The position numbers were made by a program, and so were the translations under genes. The notes below the pieces were generated by a model that saw only the letters and a program-made list of their open reading frames with translations, was not told the origin of the DNA and ran no database searches. Shown piece by piece: positions 9,201 through 16,076 of a stretch of 64,000 nt of DNA (position 1 is its first letter; the number at the start of each line of letters is the position of its first letter). The stretch is from Streptomyces sp. TP-A0356 (GTDB lineage Bacteria > Actinomycetota > Actinomycetes > Streptomycetales > Streptomycetaceae): NCBI RefSeq assembly GCF_001417775.1, contig NZ_BBZJ01000017.1:403181-467180 (forward strand), in the 5' to 3' direction.

Positions 9201-10612
9201 AGGATCCCGAGGACAACGACAACTGGCGCCGGTACGCGGAACTGCGGCCGCACATCAGGCCCACCCGGGCCGTCGAGTGCGACTACCGCGAGGTGCGGGA
9301 CCTGGTCATCAACGAGGTCCGCTACCTGTATCTGCACGGCGACTACACCGGCGGCACGGAACTGGCCGAATTCACCCGCAAGGAATGGCAGCAGCGCCTC
9401 GGCGAGGACCACCCCCAGACGATGCGGATCACTCGCTCGTACGCGAATTTGATCCGCAACTTCGGCCGGTTCGAAGAGGCACGGGACATCAACGCGGACC
9501 TCCTGGAGCGGACCCGCCGGGTGTTCGGCGAGGACCACGAGGAGACGCTGGCGATCGCCAACAGCAGCGCGGGCGACCTGCGCGTGCTCGGCGACTTCGA
9601 GCAGGCGGCCGGCCGGGACGCCGACACCCTGGAGCGGTTGACCAGGAGTTTCGGCCGCGACTATCCGCTCGCCCTGATGTCGGCCGCCAACCACGCGCTG
9701 GACCTGCGGCTGCTCGGCCGCTTCCAGGAGGCGCTGGAGCTGGACGCGGACACGTATGAGCGACGGGTGCGCATCTTCGGCCCCGACGACCCCATCACCC
9801 TGGTGGTGGCCGCGAACTACGCCCGTGACCAGCGGGAGCTGGGCGACTACCGGGGCTCGACCGACTCGCTGCGGGCGCTCTACCCGAAACTGCGTGACAG
9901 TCAGGGCCGTGAGCACCCCTACACCCTGGACGTGGCGAAGAACCTCGCCGTGTCGCTGCGCGCGATGGGCGCCTACGAGGAGGCGTACGAGCGGTCCGCC
10001 CGTACGGTGGAGCGCTACCGGGCCCGGTACGGCGAGGGTGATCTCAACACCCTTGCCGCGGTCGGCAACTACGCCGTCGACCTGCTGCTGCGCAGCGAGC
10101 TGGAGGAGGCCGAGAGCCTGGCGGCCCAGACGGTGGCGGGCTACGAACAGCTCTTCGGCGCGAGCCACCCCTACGTCCCGATGACCGAGACGAACCACGC
10201 CCTCGTCCTGAGCGCGCTCGGAGAGCACGAGCGGGCGCTGTCCATCAACCTCGCGGCCCACGAGAAGCTGGGCGAACGCTTCGGCCCCGAGCACAACTGC
10301 ACCCTTCGCTGTGGGGTCAACCTCGCCAACGACCTGCACGCCGCGGGCCGGTTCGACGAGGCCGCCCAGGGCAACACATGGAACCTCCAGACCCTGCGCG
10401 CCACGCTCGGGCCCGATCACCCGGTCACGCTGGTGTGCGGCGGGAACCTCGCGCACGACCTGAAGTCGCTGGGCCGCGACGAGGAGGCGGCCACGCTGCT
10501 GGACGAGGTCCTCGAACGGTTCACGCGCACCCTCGGACGGGACTATCCGGTGGCCGAGGTGTTCGCGAGGGGCGAGCGCGCGTTCTGCGACATCGAGACG
10601 CCCGTGTTCTGA
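6200..10612 (+). CDS. fxsT: FxSxx-COOH-system protein: vWA-like, NB-ARC and TPR domains
   Basis: This giant 1470-residue protein has three parts. The N-terminal about 600 residues resemble the SAV_2336 N-terminal family and hold a vWA-like core with LLLVVDTGESM, a DxGxS version of the DxSxS metal site. The middle (about 640-1000) is an NB-ARC/STAND NTPase: P-loop GLGGVGKTQLA near residue 688, Walker B LLVFDNAD, ILITSR, and a GLPL-like LPLAIEQAG. The C-terminal about 430 residues are tetratricopeptide repeats of roughly 42 residues with recurring LG.F.EA.....T motifs. STAND proteins typically switch on upon ligand sensing through their repeats. It overlaps the MoxR gene and meets the HExxH gene tail to tail, overlapping it by 70 bases. 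Confidence 0.88.
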   Translation: MPFEPPERSAPDAREIAEVLWLAARLADSREDPVPSPAATRPHSLSGITGPVEPGVPRRARDRSTERDASDGPGHAPSLGLPGHAPQLHVQRVRAPAHHMGPALPALPVRSPGVRPLPKAVELGKALRPLRRRAPSAVRQRLDEEATAERAAQTDVWEPVLVPEDEPWLDLLLVVDTGESMVLWDGAVAELRTVLRRVGAFRSITVRWLEHLPDGRVDVRGTPPPWTGGASRRVRDPGRQVQHSPRGALLVLSDAINTGWRSGAVDRLLARWARSRPTAVVQPLDRRLWHRTALRPLPVTLKAARPGAPNSDLRTDTDHPHPLVPVVELAPSALQMWARMVAQPETSPFQGYAVCPLADVRPVTAPPELGSTPADEPGLSPLDRVLAFRAAASPQAFELAGYLSAAPLFLPVMRLVQKVMAPRTTPSHLAEVFLSGLLHPVHGDRPGPGEETEFDFPEPVRALLLGSLHRQESRRVLTAVSDYLAEHSSAPYRFDATLADPAAELPSRISSESLPFAKVDAAVADALGGGFATRARKLRSLISGHSPRRGNGDGTSPYDYVVTDTTSIQTSAEAEAGRFHQAGADAHTAGAHAPTGEPSGQPAEREAPVAESASRLAEVDGPASTMATSGGPLQTITRPMRFEQNIPQVWGRRIPPRNHNFTGRDELITQLHARLEDRRAAIVPQAFFGLGGVGKTQLAVEYIYRYQSQYQLIWWINAEDPAVVRSSIAALAPHLGLQAPSGDEALPLVLNALRLGSPYRRWLLVFDNADRPEDLEEYFPSGEGHILITSRNQSWAGHAHPVSVDVFSREESIRFLQRRVPGMPAEDASRLAEALGDLPLAIEQAGAWHAETAMSVDEYLQLLREHASRLLDTSVPSGYPHSVVATWNLAMERLAQRNPAAVQLLRLCSCMAPEPISWSLLRSAAFAPLPSPLAEALRDPVELGLATREIGRLALARIDHRSNSLQMHRLVQAVLFNQMTPQEQEDTYHLTHVLLAAADPQDPEDNDNWRRYAELRPHIRPTRAVECDYREVRDLVINEVRYLYLHGDYTGGTELAEFTRKEWQQRLGEDHPQTMRITRSYANLIRNFGRFEEARDINADLLERTRRVFGEDHEETLAIANSSAGDLRVLGDFEQAAGRDADTLERLTRSFGRDYPLALMSAANHALDLRLLGRFQEALELDADTYERRVRIFGPDDPITLVVAANYARDQRELGDYRGSTDSLRALYPKLRDSQGREHPYTLDVAKNLAVSLRAMGAYEEAYERSARTVERYRARYGEGDLNTLAAVGNYAVDLLLRSELEEAESLAAQTVAGYEQLFGASHPYVPMTETNHALVLSALGEHERALSINLAAHEKLGERFGPEHNCTLRCGVNLANDLHAAGRFDEAAQGNTWNLQTLRATLGPDHPVTLVCGGNLAHDLKSLGRDEEAATLLDEVLERFTRTLGRDYPVAEVFARGERAFCDIETPVF

Positions 10613-12444
10613 ACGGTGCCACCGGCCCCGGCCTCCCCCGGCGCCCCGGCAGGTGCGCCCGGGGGGCCGACCGCGAGCCAGGCCGCGAGCGCCAGGGGGT
10701 CGGGGCCCCGGTCGCGGCCGGACACCGTGCTCTCGGCGTCCCGTGTGCCCTCGGCGGTCAGCTCCAGGTACAGGGCCCGGACGAGTTCGGTGCGATGGCG
10801 CAGGACCTCGGCCCCGGGCAGCCGCTCCTCGGCGGCCGAAGCGGCGAGCTGCGCCCAGCGTTCGACGCGGTGCGGCTGGGCCCTGGCGGCGTCGGCGGCG
10901 GCGCGGGCCGGACGGGACCGCTCGGCCCCGCGCTGGCGGGCCGCCCACCGGCCGAGTTCCGGGCCCGGCCCCTGCACGGGCCCCCGGGCCGCCCGCACCT
11001 CGTCCGCGGGCAGCCGTCCGTGCGGCCGGGCGGCCCGCCACCGTGCGGCCAGCCGCTTCGTCTCCCCGGCGTCGGTCACCGCCCAGCGCAGCCGCCAGGC
11101 GGCCTCGTTGCCCGTCTCCACCCGGGCCACCGCCCGTCGCAGCCGCTCGTCGGCGCCCGCGCCTGCCGGGTCCTCGCCGTGGACGGTCTCGGCGGCCCGG
11201 GTGAGGAAGCGGGTGCCCAGCTCGGTGAGCCGGACCCGCGCCCATGCCTCGGACAGTCCCCGTTCGGCGTGCGCCCGGGTCTGTGCGTACCGCCACACCG
11301 CGTCGGCCTGTTCGGGCCCCTGCCGCTTGCCGCTGCGGTCCCGCCAGAAGGCCAGGTCGCCGAGGTGGGCGTAGATGCCCTGGAGCAGCCCGCCGGGCGG
11401 CCGTGGGTCGGGTCTCCAGGGCGCGTACAGCCGGGGCGGGCCGCCGGGTTCGTACAGCGTGACCAGGTCCGTAAGGGCGCTGAGCTTGCTGTGCTGGAAC
11501 TCGTGCAGCAGGGTCAGCGCGAGCCGTTCGGGGTCGGCGGGCCAGGAGGCGAGCACGGTGCCGAAGGCGTGTCGCGAGGTGGATGAGGCGACTCCGCGGG
11601 CTGGTGCGGGCAGGGGCACGATCGCGTTCAGCCCTGCCACCAGTTCCTCCGCACGCCGTGGGTGGCTCTCGACGAGCAGCTCCCAGGCCGGCTGGAGGAG
11701 GCCCTGCCAGGCGTCCGGACCGGCGCGGGCGGTGTCCAGCGAGGGCAGACGCGGATCGGCGGTCTCCAGCGGCAGTCTCAGCGTCACACCGCGGTGCCGT
11801 GCTTCGAGCACGGCGACGGGGGACCAGTCGCGACCGACCCGGAACGGATCGCGCGGCAGGGTCACCGTGCGCCCCGCGAGACGGATCGCCACGGGACAAG
11901 GGCCCGCCACGGCATCGCCGGGCGCTCCCGCCGACGGGCCCGGCGTCCCCGGCTCCACCGGGCCCGTCCGTTCCGGGCATCGGGTTCCCTCGCCGGTCAC
12001 CACCAGCGCCTCGTCCTCGTCGCCCATCCGCAGGGCCGTCCCCAGCCCCGGCAGCCGCAGCGTGCCCTCGTGCACGGGCACGGAGATCTCCGCGGCGGCG
12101 CCCGCGCGCACGGCGGCCACGGTCGCGAGGGCCGCGAGGTCCCGGGCCGTGCAGCGGCCCCGCCGGTGCTCCGGGCAGTCGCGCGCGGCGCGGTGCGCCC
12201 AGGGCCCGAACGAAGGCCCCTCGACGACCGTCTCGACCGCCGTGGGTGCCGTGCGCTCCACCCGGGACAGCAGTTCGGCGGCCTCCCGGGCGACCGCGCC
12301 GCACGGTCCGTCCAGGACGTATCGCAGCAGCAGGAGGTTACGGCTGCGCCGGGCCCGCCGCAGGAGTGCCACGGCCTCCGCCCCGCCCTCCCCGCCGGCG
12401 AGGGCGTCGAAGACGGTGTCCGGGACGACGTAGGACCTGATCAC
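10543..12444 (-). CDS. HExxH-motif peptide-modifying protein (aKG-HExxH type)
   Basis: This 633-residue protein belongs to the HExxH-motif family found beside FxsB radical SAM enzymes. The motif LLHEFQHSKL (His314, Glu315, His318) is intact. Recent work on related proteins, as I remember it, describes them as iron and 2-oxoglutarate dependent peptide beta-hydroxylases rather than proteases. Here it is a separate polypeptide; many FxsB proteins carry it as a C-terminal fusion. The GTG start overlaps the fxsB stop (GTGA), so it is co-translated with the maturase. The last 70 bases lie antisense to the end of the TPR gene. The family is well supported; the activity on this precursor is inferred. 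Confidence 0.82.
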   Translation of the reverse strand: MIRSYVVPDTVFDALAGGEGGAEAVALLRRARRSRNLLLLRYVLDGPCGAVAREAAELLSRVERTAPTAVETVVEGPSFGPWAHRAARDCPEHRRGRCTARDLAALATVAAVRAGAAAEISVPVHEGTLRLPGLGTALRMGDEDEALVVTGEGTRCPERTGPVEPGTPGPSAGAPGDAVAGPCPVAIRLAGRTVTLPRDPFRVGRDWSPVAVLEARHRGVTLRLPLETADPRLPSLDTARAGPDAWQGLLQPAWELLVESHPRRAEELVAGLNAIVPLPAPARGVASSTSRHAFGTVLASWPADPERLALTLLHEFQHSKLSALTDLVTLYEPGGPPRLYAPWRPDPRPPGGLLQGIYAHLGDLAFWRDRSGKRQGPEQADAVWRYAQTRAHAERGLSEAWARVRLTELGTRFLTRAAETVHGEDPAGAGADERLRRAVARVETGNEAAWRLRWAVTDAGETKRLAARWRAARPHGRLPADEVRAARGPVQGPGPELGRWAARQRGAERSRPARAAADAARAQPHRVERWAQLAASAAEERLPGAEVLRHRTELVRALYLELTAEGTRDAESTVSGRDRGPDPLALAAWLAVGPPGAPAGAPGEAGAGGTVQNTGVSMSQNARSPLANTSATG

Positions 12445-13643
12445 CGGGTCTGCTCCACCGGGCGGGGGAGCCGGCCGCGCATGTGGCGGATGAGCAGGAG
12501 CAGATCGGTGCAGTAGACGGTGGGCCATCGGTAGCCGGCGCCCGGCCGGTAGCGGTGCCCGAACTCGCCGCCGCCGCACACGGACAGCTCGGGACAGCGC
12601 AGGCACGCGCCGGCCAGCGCGCGTTCGCCGGCCTGCCGGGCGGCGAAGCCCGGGTGCAGGAGCACGTCGTCGAACGAGTTCCGGAACACGTCGAGGCCGC
12701 TGGCGGAGGCGCCGTCGTGGCCGGTGCGCAGCGTGTCGTTCTGGTGGATGGCCCCGTCCGCCTCCACGAAGACGGAGACGGTCCGGGTGATCCCCACCCA
12801 GTCCAGACGGCTGCGTCCGCCGAGCAGGGTGTGCAGCAGCTCGTCCAGCATCCGCACCGACGTCTCCTTGCGCGGAGCCTGTGCCCAGCGGTCGAAGACG
12901 GCGGCCAGCCATCTGCCGTACGCGCCGGGCGGCCCCTGGGGCGGCGCGCCCCAGTGGGCGTGCGGCAGCAGGAAGTCGATCACGGGTGGCCGGGTGGGCA
13001 GCAGCGACTCGTAGACGGCCACCGGGTCGCTGGCCGCGTCGATGGTGCACAACAGCCCCGCGTACAGGTCCGGGTGCTCCCCCGACAGCCGCCGCAGCCC
13101 GGCCATGACCCGGTCGTACGAGCCCCGGCCCGCCGCCGTGCGGCGATGGGCGTCGTGCGCATCGCGGTCCCCGTCGAGGCTGACGCCGACGCGTATGCGG
13201 TGCTCGGCGAGCACGTCCAGCATGCGGCCGCTCAGCAGGGTGCCGTTGGTCTGGACGGTGAAGTCCGCCTCGGCGCCCGCCTCGCCGACGATGTCACGCA
13301 CCGTCCGGGCGAGGTGGGCGACGCCCTCGGGCCCCGCGAGCAGCGGCTCGCCGCCGTGCAGCACGATCCGCACCCGCTGCAGGCCGTGGCGCGCGGCGTG
13401 CTCGGCGATGCGGCGCGCCGTCTGTCGCAGCGTGCCCGGTGCCATCGCGTGGGGCTGGCGGCGCCAGGTCTGATCGGCGTGCTCGTAGATGATGCAGTAG
13501 TCGCAGGCGAGATTGCACCGGCTGCGTATCTTCAGGACGAACTGCCGCAGCGGGACCGGCCGCCAGCCCTCGTCGAGGAGCGCGGCGACGTCGACCGCCG
13601 GATGGTCAGGCGCTCGCCTGCCAGCTGGTGTATTCGTCCTCAT
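12441..13643 (-). CDS. fxsB: FxsB-like radical SAM/SPASM peptide maturase
   Basis: This 400-residue protein has the radical SAM cluster motif CNLACDYC (Cys43, Cys47, Cys50). HGGEPLL and VSLDGDRDAHD are typical of peptide-modifying members. A C-terminal SPASM-like cysteine set is in GACLRCPELSVCGGG, followed by the HRYRPG signature of FxsB proteins. These enzymes form carbon-carbon cyclophane links within three-residue aromatic-x-x motifs of their precursor. The start at 13643 (ATG) lies inside fxsA, giving a 38-base overlap in another frame. The C-terminal HExxH domain seen in many relatives is absent and is encoded by the next gene. Confidence 0.9.
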   Translation of the reverse strand: MRTNTPAGRRAPDHPAVDVAALLDEGWRPVPLRQFVLKIRSRCNLACDYCIIYEHADQTWRRQPHAMAPGTLRQTARRIAEHAARHGLQRVRIVLHGGEPLLAGPEGVAHLARTVRDIVGEAGAEADFTVQTNGTLLSGRMLDVLAEHRIRVGVSLDGDRDAHDAHRRTAAGRGSYDRVMAGLRRLSGEHPDLYAGLLCTIDAASDPVAVYESLLPTRPPVIDFLLPHAHWGAPPQGPPGAYGRWLAAVFDRWAQAPRKETSVRMLDELLHTLLGGRSRLDWVGITRTVSVFVEADGAIHQNDTLRTGHDGASASGLDVFRNSFDDVLLHPGFAARQAGERALAGACLRCPELSVCGGGEFGHRYRPGAGYRWPTVYCTDLLLLIRHMRGRLPRPVEQTR

Positions 13644-13776
13644 CGGACTCCGCGGCCTCCGCCCGCAGCCGCTCCAGGGCCACCGCCAGCACCGACCCCG
13701 GAACCGCGCGCAGTTGGTCGATCGTGAACCCGGCAACGTCCGGCAGCGCGCACTCGACCCCCGTCGTCTCATCCAT
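13606..13776 (-). CDS. fxsA: FxsA-like RiPP precursor peptide with variant C-terminus
   Basis: This 56-residue peptide has a leader with the family pattern LPDVAGFTIDQL followed by an amphipathic helix (SVLAVALERLRAE), then an acidic spacer and the core. Known members end in Phe-x-Ser-x-x-COOH; this one ends Tyr49-Thr-Ser-Trp52-Gln-Ala-Ser-Ala. There are therefore two aromatic-x-x triplets, YTS and WQA, instead of one FxS. Either or both could be cyclophane sites. The ATG follows an AAGGGG Shine-Dalgarno about 7 bases away. The stop lies 38 bases inside fxsB. Recognition rests on the leader pattern, size and the adjacent maturase. Confidence 0.85.
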   Translation of the reverse strand: MDETTGVECALPDVAGFTIDQLRAVPGSVLAVALERLRAEAAESDEDEYTSWQASA

Positions 13777-13940
13777 GCCCGTGCCCCTTTCGCCCTCCGG
13801 GACATCCGGCACCCGGCCCCCGCGCCACGGCACACCGGCCGCACCCGCATGGTAGGCGGATCCCGCCACCTGCGGGAGAACGCCCGCGACCCGCACGGAC
13901 AGATCCGGACACCCTGGTGCGCGGGCCCCGCCGGGCCCGG

Positions 13941-14261
13941 CTACCGCTCCCACACGGCCCGTACGACAAGATGCGCCTCCCCCGTCGCCTTCGCCAGCAC
14001 CGCGCCCGTCTCCCCGCTCAGCTTGACCCCGAACTCCAGCTCCAGCTTCTTCGGCGCGACGTCCAGGGAGGTGATGCGGGCGTGCGCCTCGGCGGCCATG
14101 CGTCTGATGCCGTCGAGCGCCTCGCCGAGTCCCTCCTGGGCGCGCCGGACGACGGTGCTCCCGTTGACCGAGATCTCCTCCAGGCCGTACACGTCCTCGT
14201 CCACCGGCTCGACGAGGACCCGGCCGCCGTCCGGCAGCGCGAAGCTGACCACGTCCCCCAT
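13941..14261 (-). CDS. CU044_2847-like protein (trypsin-co-occurring domain 1, Trypco1)
   Basis: This 106-residue protein begins MGDVVSFALPDGG, has a central predicted helix (GLGEALDGIRRMAAEAHARI) and ends with strands including LELEFGVKLSGETGAVL and a final WER. This layout matches the small domain that recurs beside trypsin-like conflict proteins. The start at 14261 was chosen over the upstream in-frame ATG at 14390 because GGGGAGG precedes it at the right distance. It lies upstream of fxsA on the same strand, with a 164-base gap. It is probably an accessory or regulator for the trypsin-like protein across the island. The molecular role is unknown. Confidence 0.75.
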   Translation of the reverse strand: MGDVVSFALPDGGRVLVEPVDEDVYGLEEISVNGSTVVRRAQEGLGEALDGIRRMAAEAHARITSLDVAPKKLELEFGVKLSGETGAVLAKATGEAHLVVRAVWER

Positions 14262-14355
14262 GCGTACGCCTCCCCTGACTGTGCGCGCCGTGCGCCAGTG
14301 CAGTCGTACCCTCAACGGAGGGCTCCCGCACCCCTCCTGGCATCCTTGACGCGAT

Positions 14356-15237
14356 ATGAGCCGAACGCCCTTCCCCTTCCCTTCCCGCAATCCCGTCGGC
14401 AGCCACGTCCCGGTGGCCGGCGGTCTGCACTCCGTCGGGCTGTCCTACGCACGCGGCCTCGGGGCCGAGACCGTGCAGGTGTTCGTCGCCAATCCGCGCG
14501 GCTGGGCGACGCCTCCCGGCAATCCGCGGCAGGACGAGGCGTTTCGGGCCGGGTGCGCGGCCGAGTCGATCCCGGTGTACGTGCACGCTCCGTATCTGAT
14601 CAACTTCGGCTCGCACACCGAGGAGACGGTCGAGAGGTCCGTGGAGTCCCTCCGGCACTCGCTGCGCCGGGGCCGTGAGATCGGGGCGCTGGGCGTCGTC
14701 GTGCACACCGGCAGCGCGACCGGCGGCCGGGAGCGGGCCGTGGCCCTGAGGCAGGTGCGGGAGCGCATGCTGCCGTTGCTGGACGAGCTGACGCACGACG
14801 ACGACCCCCGTCTGCTGCTGGAGTCCACCGCGGGCCAGGGCGCGTCCCTGTGCTCGCGCACCTGGGACTTCGGCCCGTACTTCGAGGCCCTGGACGCGCA
14901 TCCCATGCTCGGCGTCTGCCTCGACACCTGTCATGTCTTCGCCGCCGGGCACGACCTGACCGGGCCGGACGGGATGCACCGGACGCTGGACCTGCTGGTG
15001 GACACCGTCGGCGAGGGACGGCTCGGGCTGATCCACGCGAACGACTCCAAGGAGGTGGTCGGCGCCCACCGCGACCGTCATGCGAACATCGGCTCCGGCC
15101 ACATCGGCGAGGACCCGTTCCGTGCGCTGATGACCCACCCGGCCACCGCGGGCGTACCCCTGATCATCGAGACGCCCGGTGGCAAGGAGGGGCATGCGGC
15201 GGATGTGGAGCGGCTGAAGAAGCTGCGGGAGGGCTGA
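14356..15237 (+). CDS. nfo: Deoxyribonuclease IV (endonuclease IV)
   Basis: This 293-residue TIM-barrel AP endonuclease cleaves DNA at abasic sites in base excision repair. Metal-binding motifs visible include VHAPYLINF, VVHTGSA, the glutamate of LLLEST, CLDTCHVFAAGHD, LIHANDSK and HANIGSGHIG, with PLIIETPG at the end. The length is normal. It is divergent from the Trypco1 gene, and with it the island gives way to conserved chromosome. The ATG at 14356 was taken as start; no strong Shine-Dalgarno is seen, so the exact start is less certain than the family. Confidence 0.95.
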   Translation: MSRTPFPFPSRNPVGSHVPVAGGLHSVGLSYARGLGAETVQVFVANPRGWATPPGNPRQDEAFRAGCAAESIPVYVHAPYLINFGSHTEETVERSVESLRHSLRRGREIGALGVVVHTGSATGGRERAVALRQVRERMLPLLDELTHDDDPRLLLESTAGQGASLCSRTWDFGPYFEALDAHPMLGVCLDTCHVFAAGHDLTGPDGMHRTLDLLVDTVGEGRLGLIHANDSKEVVGAHRDRHANIGSGHIGEDPFRALMTHPATAGVPLIIETPGGKEGHAADVERLKKLREG

Positions 15238-15271
15238 GCCGGCGGGCTCACCGGCACCCCGTCGCCGTGGG

Positions 15272-15904
15272 TCAGAGCTCGGGGCCGTCCCCGGGCTGCT
15301 CCTGGTAGGAGTAGCGCTGTTCCTTCCACGGGTCGCCGATGTTGTGGTAGCCGCGCTCCTCCCAGAAGCCACGGCGGTCGGCTGTCATGTACTCGACGCC
15401 GCGGACCCACTTGGGGCCCTTCCAGGCGTACAGGTGCGGGACGATCAGGCGCAGGGGGAAGCCGTGTTCCGCGGTGAGCAGCTCGCCGTCCTTGTGGGTG
15501 GCGAAGATCGTGCGGTCGGAGGCGAAGTCTTCGAGGCGCAGGTTCGAGCTGAATCCGTACTCGGCCCAGACCATCACATGCGTGACCGTGGGCGCGGGCG
15601 GGGCGATCTCGAGGATCGTACGCGCCGGGACACCGCCCCACTCGGCTCCGACCATGCTGAACTTGGTGACGCAGTGCAGATCGGCCACGACGGTCGCGTA
15701 GGGCAGCGCCGTGAACTCCTCGTGGTTCCAGCAGTGCTTCTCGCCGTCCGCGGTGGCGCCGAAGACCCTGAACTCCCAGCGCTCGGGGCGGAACTTGGGG
15801 ACGGGCCCGTAGTGCGTGACCGGCCAGCCCCGCTGCAGTCGCTGTCCCGGCGGAAGTTCGAGCCGTGCCGCTTCTCCAGATTCGCGCTCCACCGGATGAC
15901 CCAT
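15272..15904 (-). CDS. Sulfite-oxidase-like molybdopterin oxidoreductase
   Basis: This 210-residue protein matches the short soluble actinobacterial sulfite-oxidase-like family: YGPVPKF near the N-terminus, the molybdenum-ligating cysteine in LHCVTKFS, and LIVPHLYAWKGPKWVRGVEYM near the C-terminus. It has no dimerization domain, heme domain or Tat signal, so it is probably cytoplasmic. The physiological substrate is unknown. The ATG at 15904 (MGHPVERES) was preferred to an upstream start at 15964. It converges with nfo across a 34-base gap. Confidence 0.85.
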   Translation of the reverse strand: MGHPVERESGEAARLELPPGQRLQRGWPVTHYGPVPKFRPERWEFRVFGATADGEKHCWNHEEFTALPYATVVADLHCVTKFSMVGAEWGGVPARTILEIAPPAPTVTHVMVWAEYGFSSNLRLEDFASDRTIFATHKDGELLTAEHGFPLRLIVPHLYAWKGPKWVRGVEYMTADRRGFWEERGYHNIGDPWKEQRYSYQEQPGDGPEL

Positions 15905-15977
15905 GACTCCATCCTGACAGACCGCGGAGGGTGCAGATGACCAGCGGGGGGTAGAATCGGGCAACTCCTACTAAGCA

Positions 15978-16010
15978 TGTACTTACTGGACGCTTCTGTA
16001 CTTACTGGAC
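15978..16010. repeat. Pair of 14-bp direct repeats upstream of bacterioferritin
   Basis: TGTACTTACTGGAC occurs at 15978-15991 and 15997-16010, a 19-base period. The first copy overlaps TAAGCATGTACTTA, which has inverted TAAG/CTTA ends. Its place 67 bases before bfr makes a regulatory site plausible, but no known box matches. Confidence 0.6.
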
Positions 16011-16076
16011 ACTCCTGGGCGCCGATGCAATCATGCGCCGCAACCTGCCACTCCGCGCCTGGAAGGAGCCCGCGCC

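Noticed and set aside
8684..12304. 1206-codon minus-strand open frame over the TPR and HExxH genes
   Set aside because: It overlaps two well-supported genes in other frames, is Arg/Gly/Ala-rich and has no domain. It arises from high GC.
10543..12444. The HExxH protein as an ordinary zinc metalloprotease
   Set aside because: The family context (beside FxsB and FxsA) and its known relatives point to peptide modification; no third-ligand glutamate pattern of gluzincins was recognised.
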